A stretch of 64,000 nt of DNA from Tubiluchus corallicola (Eukaryota; Priapulida; Priapulimorpha; Priapulimorphida; Tubiluchidae). The notes under the pieces were generated by a model. The model did not search any database. It was not told the origin of the DNA and saw only the letters and a list, made by a program, of their open reading frames with translations. This document shows, in pieces, positions 36,601 through 51,279 of the stretch (its first letter is position 1; each line of letters starts with the position of its first letter). The position numbers and the translations under genes were made by a program. Where the stretch lies: NCBI GenBank assembly GCA_030141605.1, contig JAQGDQ010000223.1, positions 1 through 64,000 on the forward strand, written 5' to 3'.

Positions 36601-38330
36601 ATTTGTCTTTCAAAGCTATCGCAAGCCCCAATTTTCATCGTAGGAGACTGAAATTTTGCATTAAGGTAGTACAGACCTTCGCGAAAACCGGATTTTTACC
36701 ATTTGCCTGTTAATTGGCACTGCTTTACACGTTACATGGTTCCTGCAGTTAAAAAGTCAGCGTATGGGTTCTGTTAGGATCCGCTGCTCGCTGGATTAAA
36801 AATTGCAATCCATCCTTTATTTGCAGGCGTGTGAACCGTTATAATTTTTAAGCGACAATGATAGCAACAAAACATGAAGATGCCGAGAATTTTATGTTAA
36901 TTTCTATTCTGTCTTAGCATTTAAATATTTAAAAGTTAATTTACAACAAATAGTAAACTCAACCTACGCAAACCTCGTAGGTAATAAAACTACAGTGTGT
37001 CAACCGGGAGTCAATATTTATAATCGCCAGTGGAACTTTATAATAGCTATAACGAACGTTTGGTCGCATAGCTATTCAAGCTCAATTATTATTTGTTTAG
37101 ATTAAAGTTTTATTTTGCAATCGTTTTAATTGGTTATATGGCATACATTTTAGGTAACTAAATATTGATGCATGCTTAAACATTGACGGCTTATCTCGCT
37201 GGGAATGTTCGAGGAATTAGCAGCATTATAAAGTATTTGCGTTAAACGTGCAAGTTTGCCGTAATTCGGAATTTCTGTATTGACGGAATTTCGCTTGAGA
37301 GATGTTGTGCTGTCGAATCTTTCCCAGTCTTTAGAGAAGGTTGCAGCAAACCCGAATTCAAAATATCTCTTTTGTCGTATTAACTTCATTATTTTGACCG
37401 TTTTTAAAATCCGATCGGTTGCTGTATATTATTAAATTTAATGATTTTTTGAAGTTCTTCATCAAATATTATATGTATTATATAAATAAATATATTTTGA
37501 ATCGGTGGACAATGATAATTTGACTGATCCGAAGCGTGAATTAAAACTCTTAATTGCAAGTTTAATTTGGAAAATAAAGCTTTAAATAGATCTTTTGTCT
37601 TCAGTAGACTAGCTACATACTACCTAGTCTACTATGTACTTCAGATTAGAATAATACCTCAATGTACCGCTCTAATATACATGGTATTCTTTGCGTCTAA
37701 ATCGTCTAAATGCTAAGTTACATAGTTTGTTTATCTATATCCCATTTAATTCACTTAATATTACTACTAAAATTCATACAAAAATCATACAACAAAATTT
37801 AAGGCTGTGAAAAGCTAGCCAGGATAAATAGCCATAAAGGCAGGCAATATACTGTACATTATTTCATATATTATACTTCATCACTGTCGTGGATGCCATG
37901 CAGCTTTTCATTAAAAGCTAATAATATGCAGGCACTTTATGGTTTCAAAATCATTAAACAGTCGTTAACCAAACCCAGACCATTTGACTGTGATTTGTAG
38001 CTTGCAATAGGTGATTGAAATATATTGCTCATTTAGCCGCCAGCACACTATCAACTGTGGTGGTTCAACTACACCAAAATTATTAAAACCGCTCTTGCGC
38101 AGTGGATATTTCGCTTAGACTAAGTCAAATTATTTACAGCCTGTTAGAACAAAAATTACCTTGAATTTACCTAAGTGCGTCACATAATTATCATTGGCTC
38201 AAAAGTTACAGCGTCTGCATCGAGTTTCGAAGAAGACGGACTAAACTGCGTCACATCTGTCCGCTAGTGATGTGACCAATTCACGCTTCATTGGCGTATT
38301 TCCAATTTCTGTTTTGAGTTACTGTTTTGT
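36601..38330. other. Intergenic, no gene seen
   Basis: AT-rich. The minus-strand frame at 37150-37389 has no recognised domain. Confidence 0.4.
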
Positions 38331-38334
38331 TGCT

Positions 38335-38940
38335 TCGCCAGCCCTGCTGGAAATGTTCGCCCTTTAGTAGAATGTTGTACTCCTACTTGGAACCCTAATT
38401 TACTAAATGATCTTTTTGTTGAAAATGTTCAGCGGTATTTTAGCATGTCATACCCTGACCGATTAGCACTTGTAAATCTTGAATCGCTTGAACTTCGTCG
38501 AATACACTGTGATCTGACAATTTGTTTTTCTGTTATAAACGGAGATAGTGCTATTGACAAAAATGTATCTTTAGCAAAGCACCTGCTCACTGCCGACTTG
38601 ACTGATTTAAAAACTTTTTCTCAAACAGAACAATTAGAATCTGGAATCAACGCCCCGAGTGTGTCGGCAGTGCCTCCTTGGTCTGTGTTCAGAGTAGCAA
38701 ACTTTTTAACAAGCATTTAAAAGACGTAAATCTTAGTAATCATTCATCTATTAACAGGCATATGTAAGTAGTAGCCTTAGCCCATTGTGTTACTAACCGT
38801 AACCTTTTAACTAGCTATTTTTATCTGTAAAATTTATATCTGTGCTGTATGTACGTTTTATCTTGTTTTATTTTAGCCTTTCTTGTAAATATTTCTATAT
38901 TTTTTTAAATAAACATTACGTATTAAACATTAAAGAAAGA
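38335..38940 (+). mobile_element. LINE 3' end: reverse transcriptase thumb and 3' UTR
   Basis: Upstream of the ATG at 38445, codons in the same frame read VECCTPTWNPNLLNDLFVEN then VQRYFSM. They continue as SYPDRLALVNLESLELRRIH then CDLTICFSVINGD. This is the LINE C-terminal signature (WxPxLxxxIxxxEkVQRRFTK ... Y.eRL..LnLesLelRRi..DL). A frame shift near 38690 gives SKLFNKHLKD, the usual basic tail. Past the stop the sequence is T-rich, with AAATAAA near 38909 and an A-rich end near 38940, as expected of a 3' UTR. Confidence 0.82.
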
Positions 38941-41900
38941 AACAGGATACCAATTAAGAAATTACCTTAATGTAGGGCGGTACGTCAGTAGCTACTTTCT
39001 GTGTAATGCCAAATGACTGCGTCTAACAGGCCAATTACTATGAGTTTTTTGATAGAAGCAGTATTTGGAAATACATCTCGGCTGTAATATGGCGGTTGCG
39101 TATGATGATGGTACATCGTAATCAAAATTCTATTATTAGACTATAATTCCTTCGCATGATCCTGTTTATTAGGAAATTATGTGGAATAATGACCGTAACA
39201 ATGTAATCACGGCTTGTTTATATAACAAATCAATGCATAACGTGACTTGCCACCATCCTACGCAGAAATTCGCAATAATGTGCATGCAGATGAAGTGCAT
39301 GCAAATAAGTCATCACCTATTTACTATCCAAAGCTCAGCATTGCGTAACTGTACTATACTATCTCAATTTTCAATTCATTTCAAATCAATTCCCGTTTAT
39401 TTCTCTCTTTTGAGTTAGTAATATTAATATAGTGTAGTATAGGTTAATAAAGAATTATACAGACGGGTTGGCGAACAAACCACACGGTGTTTCAGTTTTG
39501 CCACACCTATAAATTTAACTAATTATTCATTAGTGTTAGTGTGAAGTGTTACAATAAGTAACAATAATTAAAAAAGTATAAGTAAATTGAAGAAACAAAA
39601 TACAGAAAAAGCTAAACAACATAACATTCAATAGTATATAGCAAAGCAGTGAGTAAAACTAAATGATCTGTACAAAAGCAATGAAAATTGTGATCGTGTA
39701 CAAAGTGTCTAGTTTAACTTTATGCTAAATAGTTTTAATATGGCACTGCATGTATTTTTAATTTCTTCTAGTACGATTTTACGTATGCCTGCATCTTCTT
39801 GAAAGTATGTTTTTAAAAATGTTCTAGTGAAATAAAAATTTGCTTACTTTCTTTCTAATTTACTGCGGTCCTTAAGCACACAACATGAGCAGGCGGCTGT
39901 TCGTCTCACCACAAAGCTATTTCCAACATTATTTTTTCATTATTGAGGTTTTACGCTGAACTTTGTTCAACTTTTTTTATCAAGTTTTCATTCTTTAAAA
40001 TTGTCAGCAGAAGCGTTTTTGCTACCACAATCAGCATCATCGATTGAGTAAATCTAGGTAATTATGACACAATTTTAAAGAAATTTGCACTAGCGTTACC
40101 CATTAATTACAAAGTTATCTATTGACATTAACTATTAATGGAAAAGTGACCTAAATGTCACACGGAAATTTTAAACGTATTTTACGGAATTTTAATTTAA
40201 ACGCAGTTAGTATCTGCTAATTACAGAACACGAAGCAGCATGGCTGAAAGCTTTTTTCTCTCTTTATAGGCATGTATGAGAAAACTGAATTTGCAATATA
40301 ATAACTAATTTGAAATTTTCACCCCATATCATTATTAGTACAAAAACAATAACAATTTATTCGCTCTACAGTTGTAAATATGGCATGGCCTGTAGGATTA
40401 ACTTGTAATTAAACAACATTGTTATGATTCGTAGAAAAAAATACATCATCGGCATACATTAAATAGTTTATGCATTAAAGGACTAGACACAAAACAGATA
40501 CAATGTTGCTAGGTAAACCGCGTTGCAGAGGCACGCATTATCAGGACAAAAGATACTCGTTGGCTTTAAAAGGCACAAGTCAATTTACACAAATACTCTA
40601 AATTTTACAATAGGCTTTCGTTTCAGCAATAAAGGCGATTTTCCGAGGCAGAATTTGCTCCTTTGATACCAAGGGAGAAAGAAGCGTAAACTCTCTTACA
40701 GAGAAAATATTGGTTAAATGTGATTTAACGTTAGAAATCTGCAGAGATTTGAGAATTAAAAACGTTATTTGCTACTGCAAAATGAGGCGTAATTATATAA
40801 AAACGAGATTGGTGTCGAAGGCAATTAGTAATATTAAGAGCGATATATCTCAAAACCTCTTGAAAAAAATTCAGGCACTGGCCCAAAACTCGTGAAAAAG
40901 GGCAGTACTACGTGAAAAGGGCAAATTCATGTAAAGTAAGTTTCACTTAAACTATTTATTCCCTGTGTGCAATGTTTTCAATGTTCATGTTTTTTATACT
41001 TTTTTGCATTTTTCTATATTTCTTTCTTTTTTCTTTTTTCGTTATTCTGATTTTCAATTTCACTTGTCTCCTTTTTTCCTTTTTTTATCTACTACACTTC
41101 TTTCTTCTTGCCTTGCCTCTCGTGATTTGTCCGTTTGTTGATTAAGTTTTGTTTGTTTTTCACTTGCCTTTTCTCTCATTTCCTTGAGCGAAACCGTTTT
41201 TAACACAAATTTATGATGTGTACTAACAAGTTTGTATAATACATAATGATGTTTAACAAGAATGGTTTCCTTCGCGCGTTTTCTTTGCTCTTCGAAATGT
41301 ACGATGTTATTTTTGCTTAAGAGAAAGCAATGCCCCCTGTTTGCACATCAACTGGAACACCAGAGGTAAACTGATTAGTTAAAACGCGTGCAAAGAAGTT
41401 CATAGCCAACTTCTAGGAGTTATTTAAGTACACACCACACACGATATCAAAGTGCGATATCTAAAATTCTAAAGGCATTCCAAGGAAATTTGTATATAGC
41501 CAACGATTGTTGCAGGTGTCGAGGAATTGGGCACTCGTAGTACAGTAGTATGAGTATTGTCCACGCGTGCACAGACAGATACTTTAGTTCACCTATAGCT
41601 TTTCAGTTTTACTTTTTTTCTGACAGCAGCTCGAAATATTCCACGGATTTTTTTGTGGCTGAAAGACAAATAAATATGTTCTAAGGCTTTACCAGCAGGT
41701 AATCATTAGTTAGAAGAAATTTTCTTAATTATTTATGTATGTATCTTTTAGAGCACTAAATTTACAAGTTTTATAAAAAATCCTTTTCGTGTCGCTCCAT
41801 TTTACCTGTTTCACTAAAATAAACAGATTAAATTGCCGTTAAAGCACAGCAATTGTCAGTTACAATGCAGGAAAAATTAATTAATAGGTCATCAGTTAAA

Positions 41901-41955
41901 TAACTTCGTACATACTCAGTAAATGCTTAAAATACGTAAGATACTTTTTGTCCAA
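38941..41955. other. Intergenic, no gene seen
   Basis: AT-rich, with a pyrimidine-rich tract at about 40990-41125. Frames at 39179-39418 and 40710-40895 have no recognised product. Confidence 0.4.
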
Positions 41956-41959
41956 TTCA

Positions 41960-42410
41960 CTTACATGGTAAACTGCAACAATGACATCTTAGTTTTAGCT
42001 TTTAAAGCATCAAGTGACAGAGACCTTTTAACAGACGATGATAAATTGTTCCAGACAACAGGGAATTGATAAATAATAAACTGCAAATTTACAGTTACTA
42101 GTTCTACCTTTTGGAAGATGGTGATCATTCCTTTGTCTTGTTTCATAAGACTGTCGATCTCTATTCGAATTGAAAAGTGACTGGAAGATATATAGTAGGA
42201 AATTATATGTTTAACTGTACGTAAAACAAGCTGTTTTCAAGTTAACAATATTTACAGTGGTCAGAATTTTTATGTCTTTGAATGACTATTCTTAATAAGC
42301 TCTTAGATGTAAAATAATTATTATACTTATAAATCTGTTGTAAACTTTTACTAATCTATCCATATTTATAAGTATTGCCCCACATGATTAAATAGTATAC
42401 AAAACAAGGG
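41960..42410 (-). mobile_element. LINE reverse transcriptase C-terminal fragment, minus strand
   Basis: Minus-strand frames read FVYYLIMWGNTYKY near 42390-42350 (family pattern LIYGIxxWGNTY). Further on, IIYQFPVVWNNLSSSVKRSL continues as SLDALKAKTKMSLLQF at 42080-41961 (family pattern GPKLWNSLP.....S.SLNxFKKKLKxxLL). The parts are in different frames, separated by stops, so the copy is inactive. It is in the opposite orientation to the three plus-strand LINE fragments. Confidence 0.72.
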
Positions 42411-42574
42411 TAGGCGTCAAGTGTGTTTGACAAATGACATATTTTTGCATTGATAGAAACTGGGCGCGCCATCGGACTAAACATAGCGATTTATCAAAAA
42501 TATCTTGTCTCGCAATTCTATCATGTTCTTCGCCACATCACCCAGAAAGGTTGCACGAGTCACGGCTAAATTTG

Positions 42575-42755
42575 GAGCCAGAAATATATTTTAACGATAT
42601 TGTCCAGTGATATTTTGATATCTTACTATTGATTAAGCAAGACACGATCTTAACTTTGAGCCAGAAATGTATTTTAATCGCGTATACACTTCCAACGACA
42701 TTTTGATATTTTACTGTCAAGAAAGTATTGATTAAGCGAGGCACGAACTTAACCT
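42575..42755. repeat. Diverged tandem duplication, unit about 83-98 bp
   Basis: GAGCCAGAAAT(A/G)TATTTTAA occurs at 42575 and 42658. Both units continue through GATATTTTGATAT or CATTTTGATATT and end in TATTGATTAAGC(A/G)AG(A/G)CACGA followed by CTTAAC. A partial third copy of the unit end lies at about 42550-42573. Confidence 0.7.
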
Positions 42756-43915
42756 TAAGAAATTAAGAAGAAAAATCAGATTAGAGTAGAACACTAAATC
42801 TCTGTTCATTTTTGGATGCCCTAATACTGAAGTGATTGATTAATATAACATTACAATTTCTCAAACGTAACACGCACATATATATATGGCTATAAAGCCT
42901 ATAGAACACCACTAGGGGTAATTATTATTCTGGTTGCACTATATTAAGCTAGTTAAAATGGAGTTTGCCAATTAGGGTGAAATGACGACTAGAATTAAAC
43001 AAGTAACAAGCCCCGTGATTGATGTTTAAGGTGTCTTGTCGATTTGAGGAAATTGTCAATTTGCCAGGAAACACTTGTAAGCGTAGACGCTCCGTTTATT
43101 GAATTAGTGCAGACTGCTGTGAGCGAGAGCAGATTTTTGTTCTAATTAAATTGCTGCTTTATATTTAGTTAGTTTTAAACTAGTTTTTCATCGATCTAAA
43201 CAATGTTTAAAAGAAGGGTTTTTGTAGCCTCTTGTTCCAAGTTAAGAGAGAAGCGGGAAGAGAAGTTACGAACGCGCATAAATGAAAGCAATAATGGAGG
43301 CAGTAGAACTCCCACCACTTACAACAGTTAATTACATAAAACATGCTCTGAAAGCGTTAACCAATCAACAGTGTACGGGTTTAACCTACAAATGTTGCGC
43401 AAAAACGTGGAATGTATTTAATGCAAGAAGTTTTCGGCACCATGTACTTTGCCAAAATGGAAATGTAGAAATTTGCAATACAAAACAGTAACAGCTCTTA
43501 TTCCTAAACGATGTTTTTAATATAAACGTACGTAATACAAAATTTTATTGGGAATTTTAATTGTGCAGAAATTTCCATGAACTTGCGCCCCACCAAGAAT
43601 TACTTTGCCTGGTTAGTATTATAAATTAGAACTTTTTATCTTTAATTTTTAATCACAAGTGTCATTATTAAGAGTCAAGATGTGTTAATTAATCTGTAAT
43701 AGGCTGACTGAGTTCTCAGGTAACGAATTTTTGTCAGTACTGATTGCAAACGTTAGACTTACAGAGAAGATTTTCGCATTTTCCAGGCTACGTGTGGATA
43801 ATTAAGCCAATTAACTAACCAACTAACTAGTTTTTTGCACAAGTCGCGTTACGCTGAAGATAAGAGGCAACTTTTTTGCTTAATTGTTATTAGTTTATAA
43901 TATAAATGAGATTCT
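42756..43915. other. Intergenic, no gene seen
   Basis: AT-rich. The frame at 43282-43491 has no recognised domain. Confidence 0.4.
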
Positions 43916-43917
43916 CT

Positions 43918-43933
43918 TCGTCGTCGTCGTCAA

Positions 43934-43967
<34 letters not shown>

Positions 43968-44001
43968 GTCATCGTCATCATCATCATCATCACCATCATC
44001 G

Positions 44002-44032
<31 letters not shown>

Positions 44033-44048
44033 TATCATCATCATTATC
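43918..44048. repeat. (ATC)n trinucleotide repeat
   Basis: GTC units at 43918-43932, then about 37 ATC units with a few GTC, ACC and ATT interruptions. Confidence 0.95.
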
Positions 44049-44738
44049 TGCTTTGTTTCTAAGTTCGGGAAGTTTCTGAATTTGCTACAAAAACATCGAA
44101 ATCAATTTACTGCCTATCCGACATGTTCAGTCTCTAAGTGCTTACTTTCAAAGCATAAATATGTTTCAAATTTAAAAAATGGCTAGCAACTGCAACTGAC
44201 GAGTTAAACTTATGTCGCTTATATTTGCTGTAAAAACCTTGGCGCTCCATTATAGCAGCTTCGGTCTGTTCGAACAGTTCCAAACGCAAACTGCTCTTAA
44301 CCATTCGCGTCCACTTGGTAAAATTGTCCAAAATCTGTTTTTATGGCTACTATTATGGCAACTATTTCAAGGTAATTTCGTTGGCAATTTAACGGAGACA
44401 TGCTCAAATTTACATCTCAAATCCCGGAAGACATAGGTATCAACCTCAAGCTTTGAATATCTTACTGACTTTGCAAAATAACTAAGTGCCTTTAGAGCAC
44501 AAATAGCATACACACCATAGTGATTCAGTAAGTAGAAAATGAGATAGTGTGGAAACTTGCAATAACTTTCTCTAATTTTTTTCTAAATTTATTTTCTGAA
44601 GCCTTGAGCATGGTGGCGCTATCGCCATATCACGGTCCCCCCAGCCCGGAGAGACATTGCAAGGACATCACAGTGTGAAGGAGGTACTTCACTTCACTGA
44701 AGGACTGTACTTTGCCAATAAAACACAGATTATAGAGC

Positions 44739-44905
44739 GGATACATCCATGAATTAATGAAAAATCCTGCTCTTGTTTTACTAACAAAGCAGATATTTCG
44801 CAACCCATTATAGTATGTAATATGTTGTTGTGGATTGCGAAACACATGTATCTGTTTTGTTAGTAAAAGAAAAGCAGGATTTTTCATTAATTCATCCATG
44901 TATCC
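44739..44905. mobile_element. Foldback element, 167 bp
   Basis: The left arm at 44739-44804 (from GGATACATCCATGAATTAAT) is the reverse complement of 44834-44905 with small differences. The arms contain AATCCTGCT and TTTTACTAACAAA, and the loop is about 30 bp. A minus-strand open frame runs across it but repeats itself through the arms and is not a gene. No clear target duplication. Confidence 0.75.
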
Positions 44906-46005
44906 TTCTGCTTTTGTTGATATTTTCAATAATGGATGTCAAATCTATTAAGATCGTGAAGGACTTTATTTGGACAGTTTCAATTTGATATCGTTAATTA
45001 TAAAAGTTTAAAAACTGTTAGTATTAGTTGTTTTAATAAGCTAGGTAAGTTATGTTTTGGGAAAGGATATTCATACACCGCTCTCCAAAAATCTATGTTT
45101 TTGTCGCTTGTAAACAACATAAATTTCAGGATTACACTATATAGAATTACCGCAAACAATTTTAGTTATTCATTCTCTCATTGCTATTCTGGTTATAAAT
45201 GTGCTAGAATTTTTTGTACAGTCAGAAACGTTCTCAGTATCTTATAAGCGGTAAATTGCAATCTGTTTTTGGTTAAAAACTAGAAGTGTTGGATGAAATG
45301 AGCATAGAATGCATTTTGGAGCCACGCTATCGAGAATTATGTCTTATTGCCATTGTCTTGTTGCCATCGTTGTGTGTGAACAGCCCTTAATATGCAAATA
45401 CATATAGTAGCTTTGGTAGCTGTATCAAGTCAAACCCAGCAGGACTGCGAAAGTGATTTAGTCTCATGTAATAATGGATTTCCTGTGTGGGCGGAGTTAT
45501 TTATACCATTGCTATAATAATTGTCTGTGGGAAATTGAGCGAGATCGCCCACCAGTTAGTTCTGTACATCAAATTAATAAAATTCAGTAGGCAATTCAGC
45601 TGCTATTTAAATTCTTGAGAGACCCACAATCTAAACTCCATTGCAGAGTTGTTGACATTCAAACCGTTAGTTTGTTTGTTTAGTTAATAAATTTATGTTT
45701 AGTTTATACTTAATTGTTTTAGTTAGCGAACTGTTATACGAGAAACTGTGAACAGATTTCACTCATGCGCAGCATAAAAGTGTTGTTATTTTCGTAGCAT
45801 TATTTATATACATTGTCTTTCGGATGCATACTATCTTAATAATTCATTTATTTTCTTTGTGTAAGCTTTTAAAACGATTACAGAGAATGTAAATAAATGA
45901 AAAAATGTCTCATGGATATTGTAGATATTGATCGTAACTATTGATTCCACTGGACCTAAACTGGCTTATCTGTTAAAATTAGCGATTTTTCCATAATCAT
46001 TTTGT
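44906..46005. other. Intergenic, no gene seen
   Basis: AT-rich and without recognisable coding sequence. Confidence 0.4.
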
Positions 46006-46007
46006 TA

Positions 46008-46036
46008 CTCTCTCTCTCTCTCTCTCTTTCTCTCTC
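46008..46036. repeat. (CT)n microsatellite
   Basis: A CT run interrupted once by TTTC. Confidence 0.8.
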
Positions 46037-46408
46037 CCCTCCTTCGTTTCTGCTCTTTTTGTTACGTACTCATTTATCTTTCTTTCTTCTCTTTTGTTGC
46101 GGGTTTTGGTCGAAACACGACTCTCAACGCGTGCAAAAAACGGTAACAAATCTGATTGCGAGAAAATGACAATGTCTTTGTTGCTATTTCTCATTGCTTC
46201 ATACCACTGTTATATAACATCGGTTAATGTCTAATACAATGTAAAAACACAGCAAACCCTGAATTGCTGGTAAAATACGTTAAAACCAACAATTTGTACT
46301 TGAAACTGAAAGAATTGTAACTACGCGCCGCTCGACGCAGAACGTTGCTACAAAAATGAGCAAAAAATTGTGAAATGGACCGCTTGAAAGCGGGTACTAG
46401 TCTGAACA

Positions 46409-46652
46409 AACTAAGGTATGACCCGGGCAAAAATAGTGCATGTCTGAATTTTTCCACAGGGGCATAGAACAACATACTAAAAATAGCCATAAATATATTT
46501 TGGGTGAAAGATTGTCAGAGAAATTGTGCTTCAAGGTCATTCATGGTTAATGGGGGATTTTCGGGGATTTTAATTACGTTATTCTGGACGACTTTCTGCG
46601 TGCCTGTGCAAAAATTTAGCCATACACTATTTTTGTCCGGGTCATACAGTTT
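46409..46652. mobile_element. Foldback element, arms about 55 bp
   Basis: GTATGACCCGGGCAAAAATA in the left arm (46409-46464) matches the reverse complement of the right arm (46601-46652, containing CTATTTTTGTCCGGGTCATAC). Further matching parts extend to both sides. Frames on opposite strands both spell a PV(E/Q)KF-H-LFL-GSY peptide. This follows from the DNA inverted repeat and does not by itself show coding. Confidence 0.7.
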
Positions 46653-46808
46653 GATTGGATTATACTCCCAACAGCCCTGTTTTAAGATCGGCAACCACAA
46701 GAAGAGAACCTTAGTTATGGATATATATTGAGGATGTTAAACACCAAATTTGGTTTACTGGCCTCGGTCACATTTACATTCTCACTCTCTGTGTCCCTTT
46801 CTTCTCCT

Positions 46809-46844
46809 TGTCTGTCCGTCCGTCCGTTTGTCTGTCTGCCTGTC

Positions 46845-46911
<67 letters not shown>
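46809..46911. repeat. (CTGTCCGT)-type then (CT)n repeat
   Basis: A short GTCC/GTCT tetranucleotide stretch leads into a pure CT run from about 46850 to 46911. Confidence 0.9.
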
Positions 46912-46919
<8 letters not shown>

Positions 46920-48639
46920 TCCCTCTTGATTCCCTTCTTTTCCTTTATTGTTTTTGAAGGTCCATATTATTTAGCTAGTGAGTGCAATACGCTGAAATGC
47001 TGGGTGTTATAAGAATCCAAATGGCATTACTTCGATTATGGAACCCACAACCGCAAAATAGACTTATGAGTGTTTACCGAGTACAAAATGCAGTATGTTT
47101 TCAGAACGTTTCGTGTGATTTTGCCTCGCTTCTGTTTACAATTTCTTTCAGTTCCTGACGTCGCGTTAATCTGCCCTTCAAAACATCGGTTATTTGACGA
47201 ATAATATTACACAGGTGTCGTATAATGCGCGCCGAGACACATTTAGTTGTGTAATTGTGACAAATACACCATTAGTGAGAAACTTTGTGTTATTAGCATA
47301 CGAATCGGATATTGCAGGGGCAAGTCGTAATCAATTTCCATGGGTAAAATTACATTTAGATACATATTCCTGGTGCGAACTAATACATAACCATGCTAAT
47401 GTTTCCTACAGGTATCGGCTTATTCCTGCTTCTCGGCTGCTCGTATATTGAATTGTTCTAATTTTGAGCGAGGTACTGCTAATTATGTCTGTGCTTATAA
47501 TTATGTGGGGACAATGTATCAACGCTCTATGGTCATTTTTTGTTTCCCTTGATTATGAACCATCATCCACAGTTTAAGGTTTGCCAAACTTAATTTTCGT
47601 AAACTTTTTATCCAACAACAAAAACTGATAGTGTATTGAAAATTAATGTAATGACTCATAATGAAAAAAACGATCACTACTGTAACAAAATTAGCCAATA
47701 ATGTAACAGCCGGAAGACGAACAACATGCATACGGCTACAACTACAATTTTTCTAGTTATGTAGTACCGCAAAACGCACATTACAAAAAAAAACTAAAGG
47801 TCTCTAATAAAATTACCTGATACAGATTAAACAGAAGGCCGGCTTCCTTATATTCATTGGATTACTGTTAGTGGAAATACGTACTCCAGAAGTATGAAAG
47901 CAACTATAAGCGGCTTATGGAAAATATAGGTGCCAAATATTTTTTTGTTGTTCCATTGTTTCCATTATTGCTAACGTTGGTGTTGCCGCAGCATATTGGT
48001 ACTGTTGCTGTTGCTGTTACATCAGCAGTTGCTGCTGTTAAAGCAATAACTGGTATTATTGTTCTTATTACTATTGTTGCTGTCTTGTTGTTCGGTCATT
48101 GATACCTGCTGTATTGATGCAACAGCAAAAATTGGCGAGCAAAACAGGAAAGGGCAATTTAGATATATAGCCTATATTGCATTTCACTCACCAAGTCTTG
48201 TACTGGCTGGCAAGGCGATCAGTGTTTAAATTGCTTTATTATCTTTGTCGTGCTAGTAATTATTAATATTAACTTTTAATACTATATAGTGCATTTGATA
48301 TAAGTTTCCTGAGTCTGATAAAATTTATTCATTTATAAAGTCACACACAGCGCCGACGTTTACGAAAACTCGCTCCTTTTGGGGAGAATACATACATTGA
48401 TTTTTTTTCTTTTTTGACTCACAAAATTGAATAACATCAAAACTATATTACCTAGAAGTCACAAAACTTGCTAAGTAGGCACTAGGAGTAAAGGGGTAGG
48501 GGTTCAGACAATGGCACGGATATAAACACTGGAACCGTTCAAGGATGCGAGATAGAAGCTAAATGACAAAATTAGAACAAACTGCTCAGTCAAACATCTG
48601 CGAACCGCAGTTGTTAGGCATAGTCAAGTGAATGTTGTC
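46912..48639. other. Intergenic, no gene seen
   Basis: AT-rich. It contains an imperfect GTT/GCT triplet stretch at about 47976-48080. The frames at 47194-47451 and 47917-48102 have no recognised product. Confidence 0.4.
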
Positions 48640-48802
<163 letters not shown>

Positions 48803-49212
48803 TTTTATTATTTATTACGTACGCGAATGGTACAGTATATATTAGTAAACGATACAATGTGCACGTAGAAAACAACAATTTAATACAATGCAAGTGCAAA
48901 CGACGAGTGACAATAACAGGATTACAAGCATACAACAATTATTCAATTACACAGTAACACAATTGTTCAAATACAAGTAACAAATTATAATTACAAAACA
49001 CGTACATCATATTAAGTAAATACGGATAAAGGAGTTTTCAACAATAGAAGGCATTTATATATACACAGTAAGCTATCAAGATATAGTTGAGCAAAAATTT
49101 TAATTATATCCAAACTCATGTATCTGCGACATCATGCTATTTCGACACTGTATAATATCAACAGCAATTGACTGATAAGGTTCATCGATGACACAACGAT
49201 GGGACAACGATG

Positions 49213-49522
49213 GCATACAGTTCTTTATTATTATTATTGTTGTTGTTGTTGTTCTTGTTATTATCATTATTATAATCATTAACATTATTATTATTATTAA
49301 TAACAGGCCTGCCATGACGCTTTTGTCTCCGACTGTAAATAACAAACTTCAACTACATAACAGAGATTATTATTACCCAACTTTTACCCTAAATACCACA
49401 CGCATGGCAAGGCAAGAGCTGGCACCATTTTAAAAGTATTTAGTATTCATTACCGGGCCGCAGTATCGAACTAACGACCTCCCAGACGGAAAGCGGACGC
49501 ACACAACCGCCTTGCACACAAA
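49213..49522 (-). repeat. tRNA-derived SINE with (AAT)n tail
   Basis: Read on the minus strand, the head at 49520-49455 has an A-box-like GTGCAAGGCGGTTGTGTGCG, an anticodon-arm-like TCCGCTTTCCGTCTGGGA and a good B box (GTTAGTTCGATACTG, 49475-49461). An unrelated body follows, containing AGCTCTTGCCTTGCCATGCG and GTCATGGCAGGCCTGTTATT. It ends in AAT-rich repeats near 49223. The order of tRNA head, body and AT-rich tail defines a Pol III SINE. Confidence 0.72.
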
Positions 49523-51278
<1,756 letters not shown>

Positions 51279-51279
51279 C

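Noticed and set aside
44630-44929. 99-residue minus-strand open frame
   Set aside because: It runs through both arms of a foldback element and contains near-repeated peptides from the inverted DNA.
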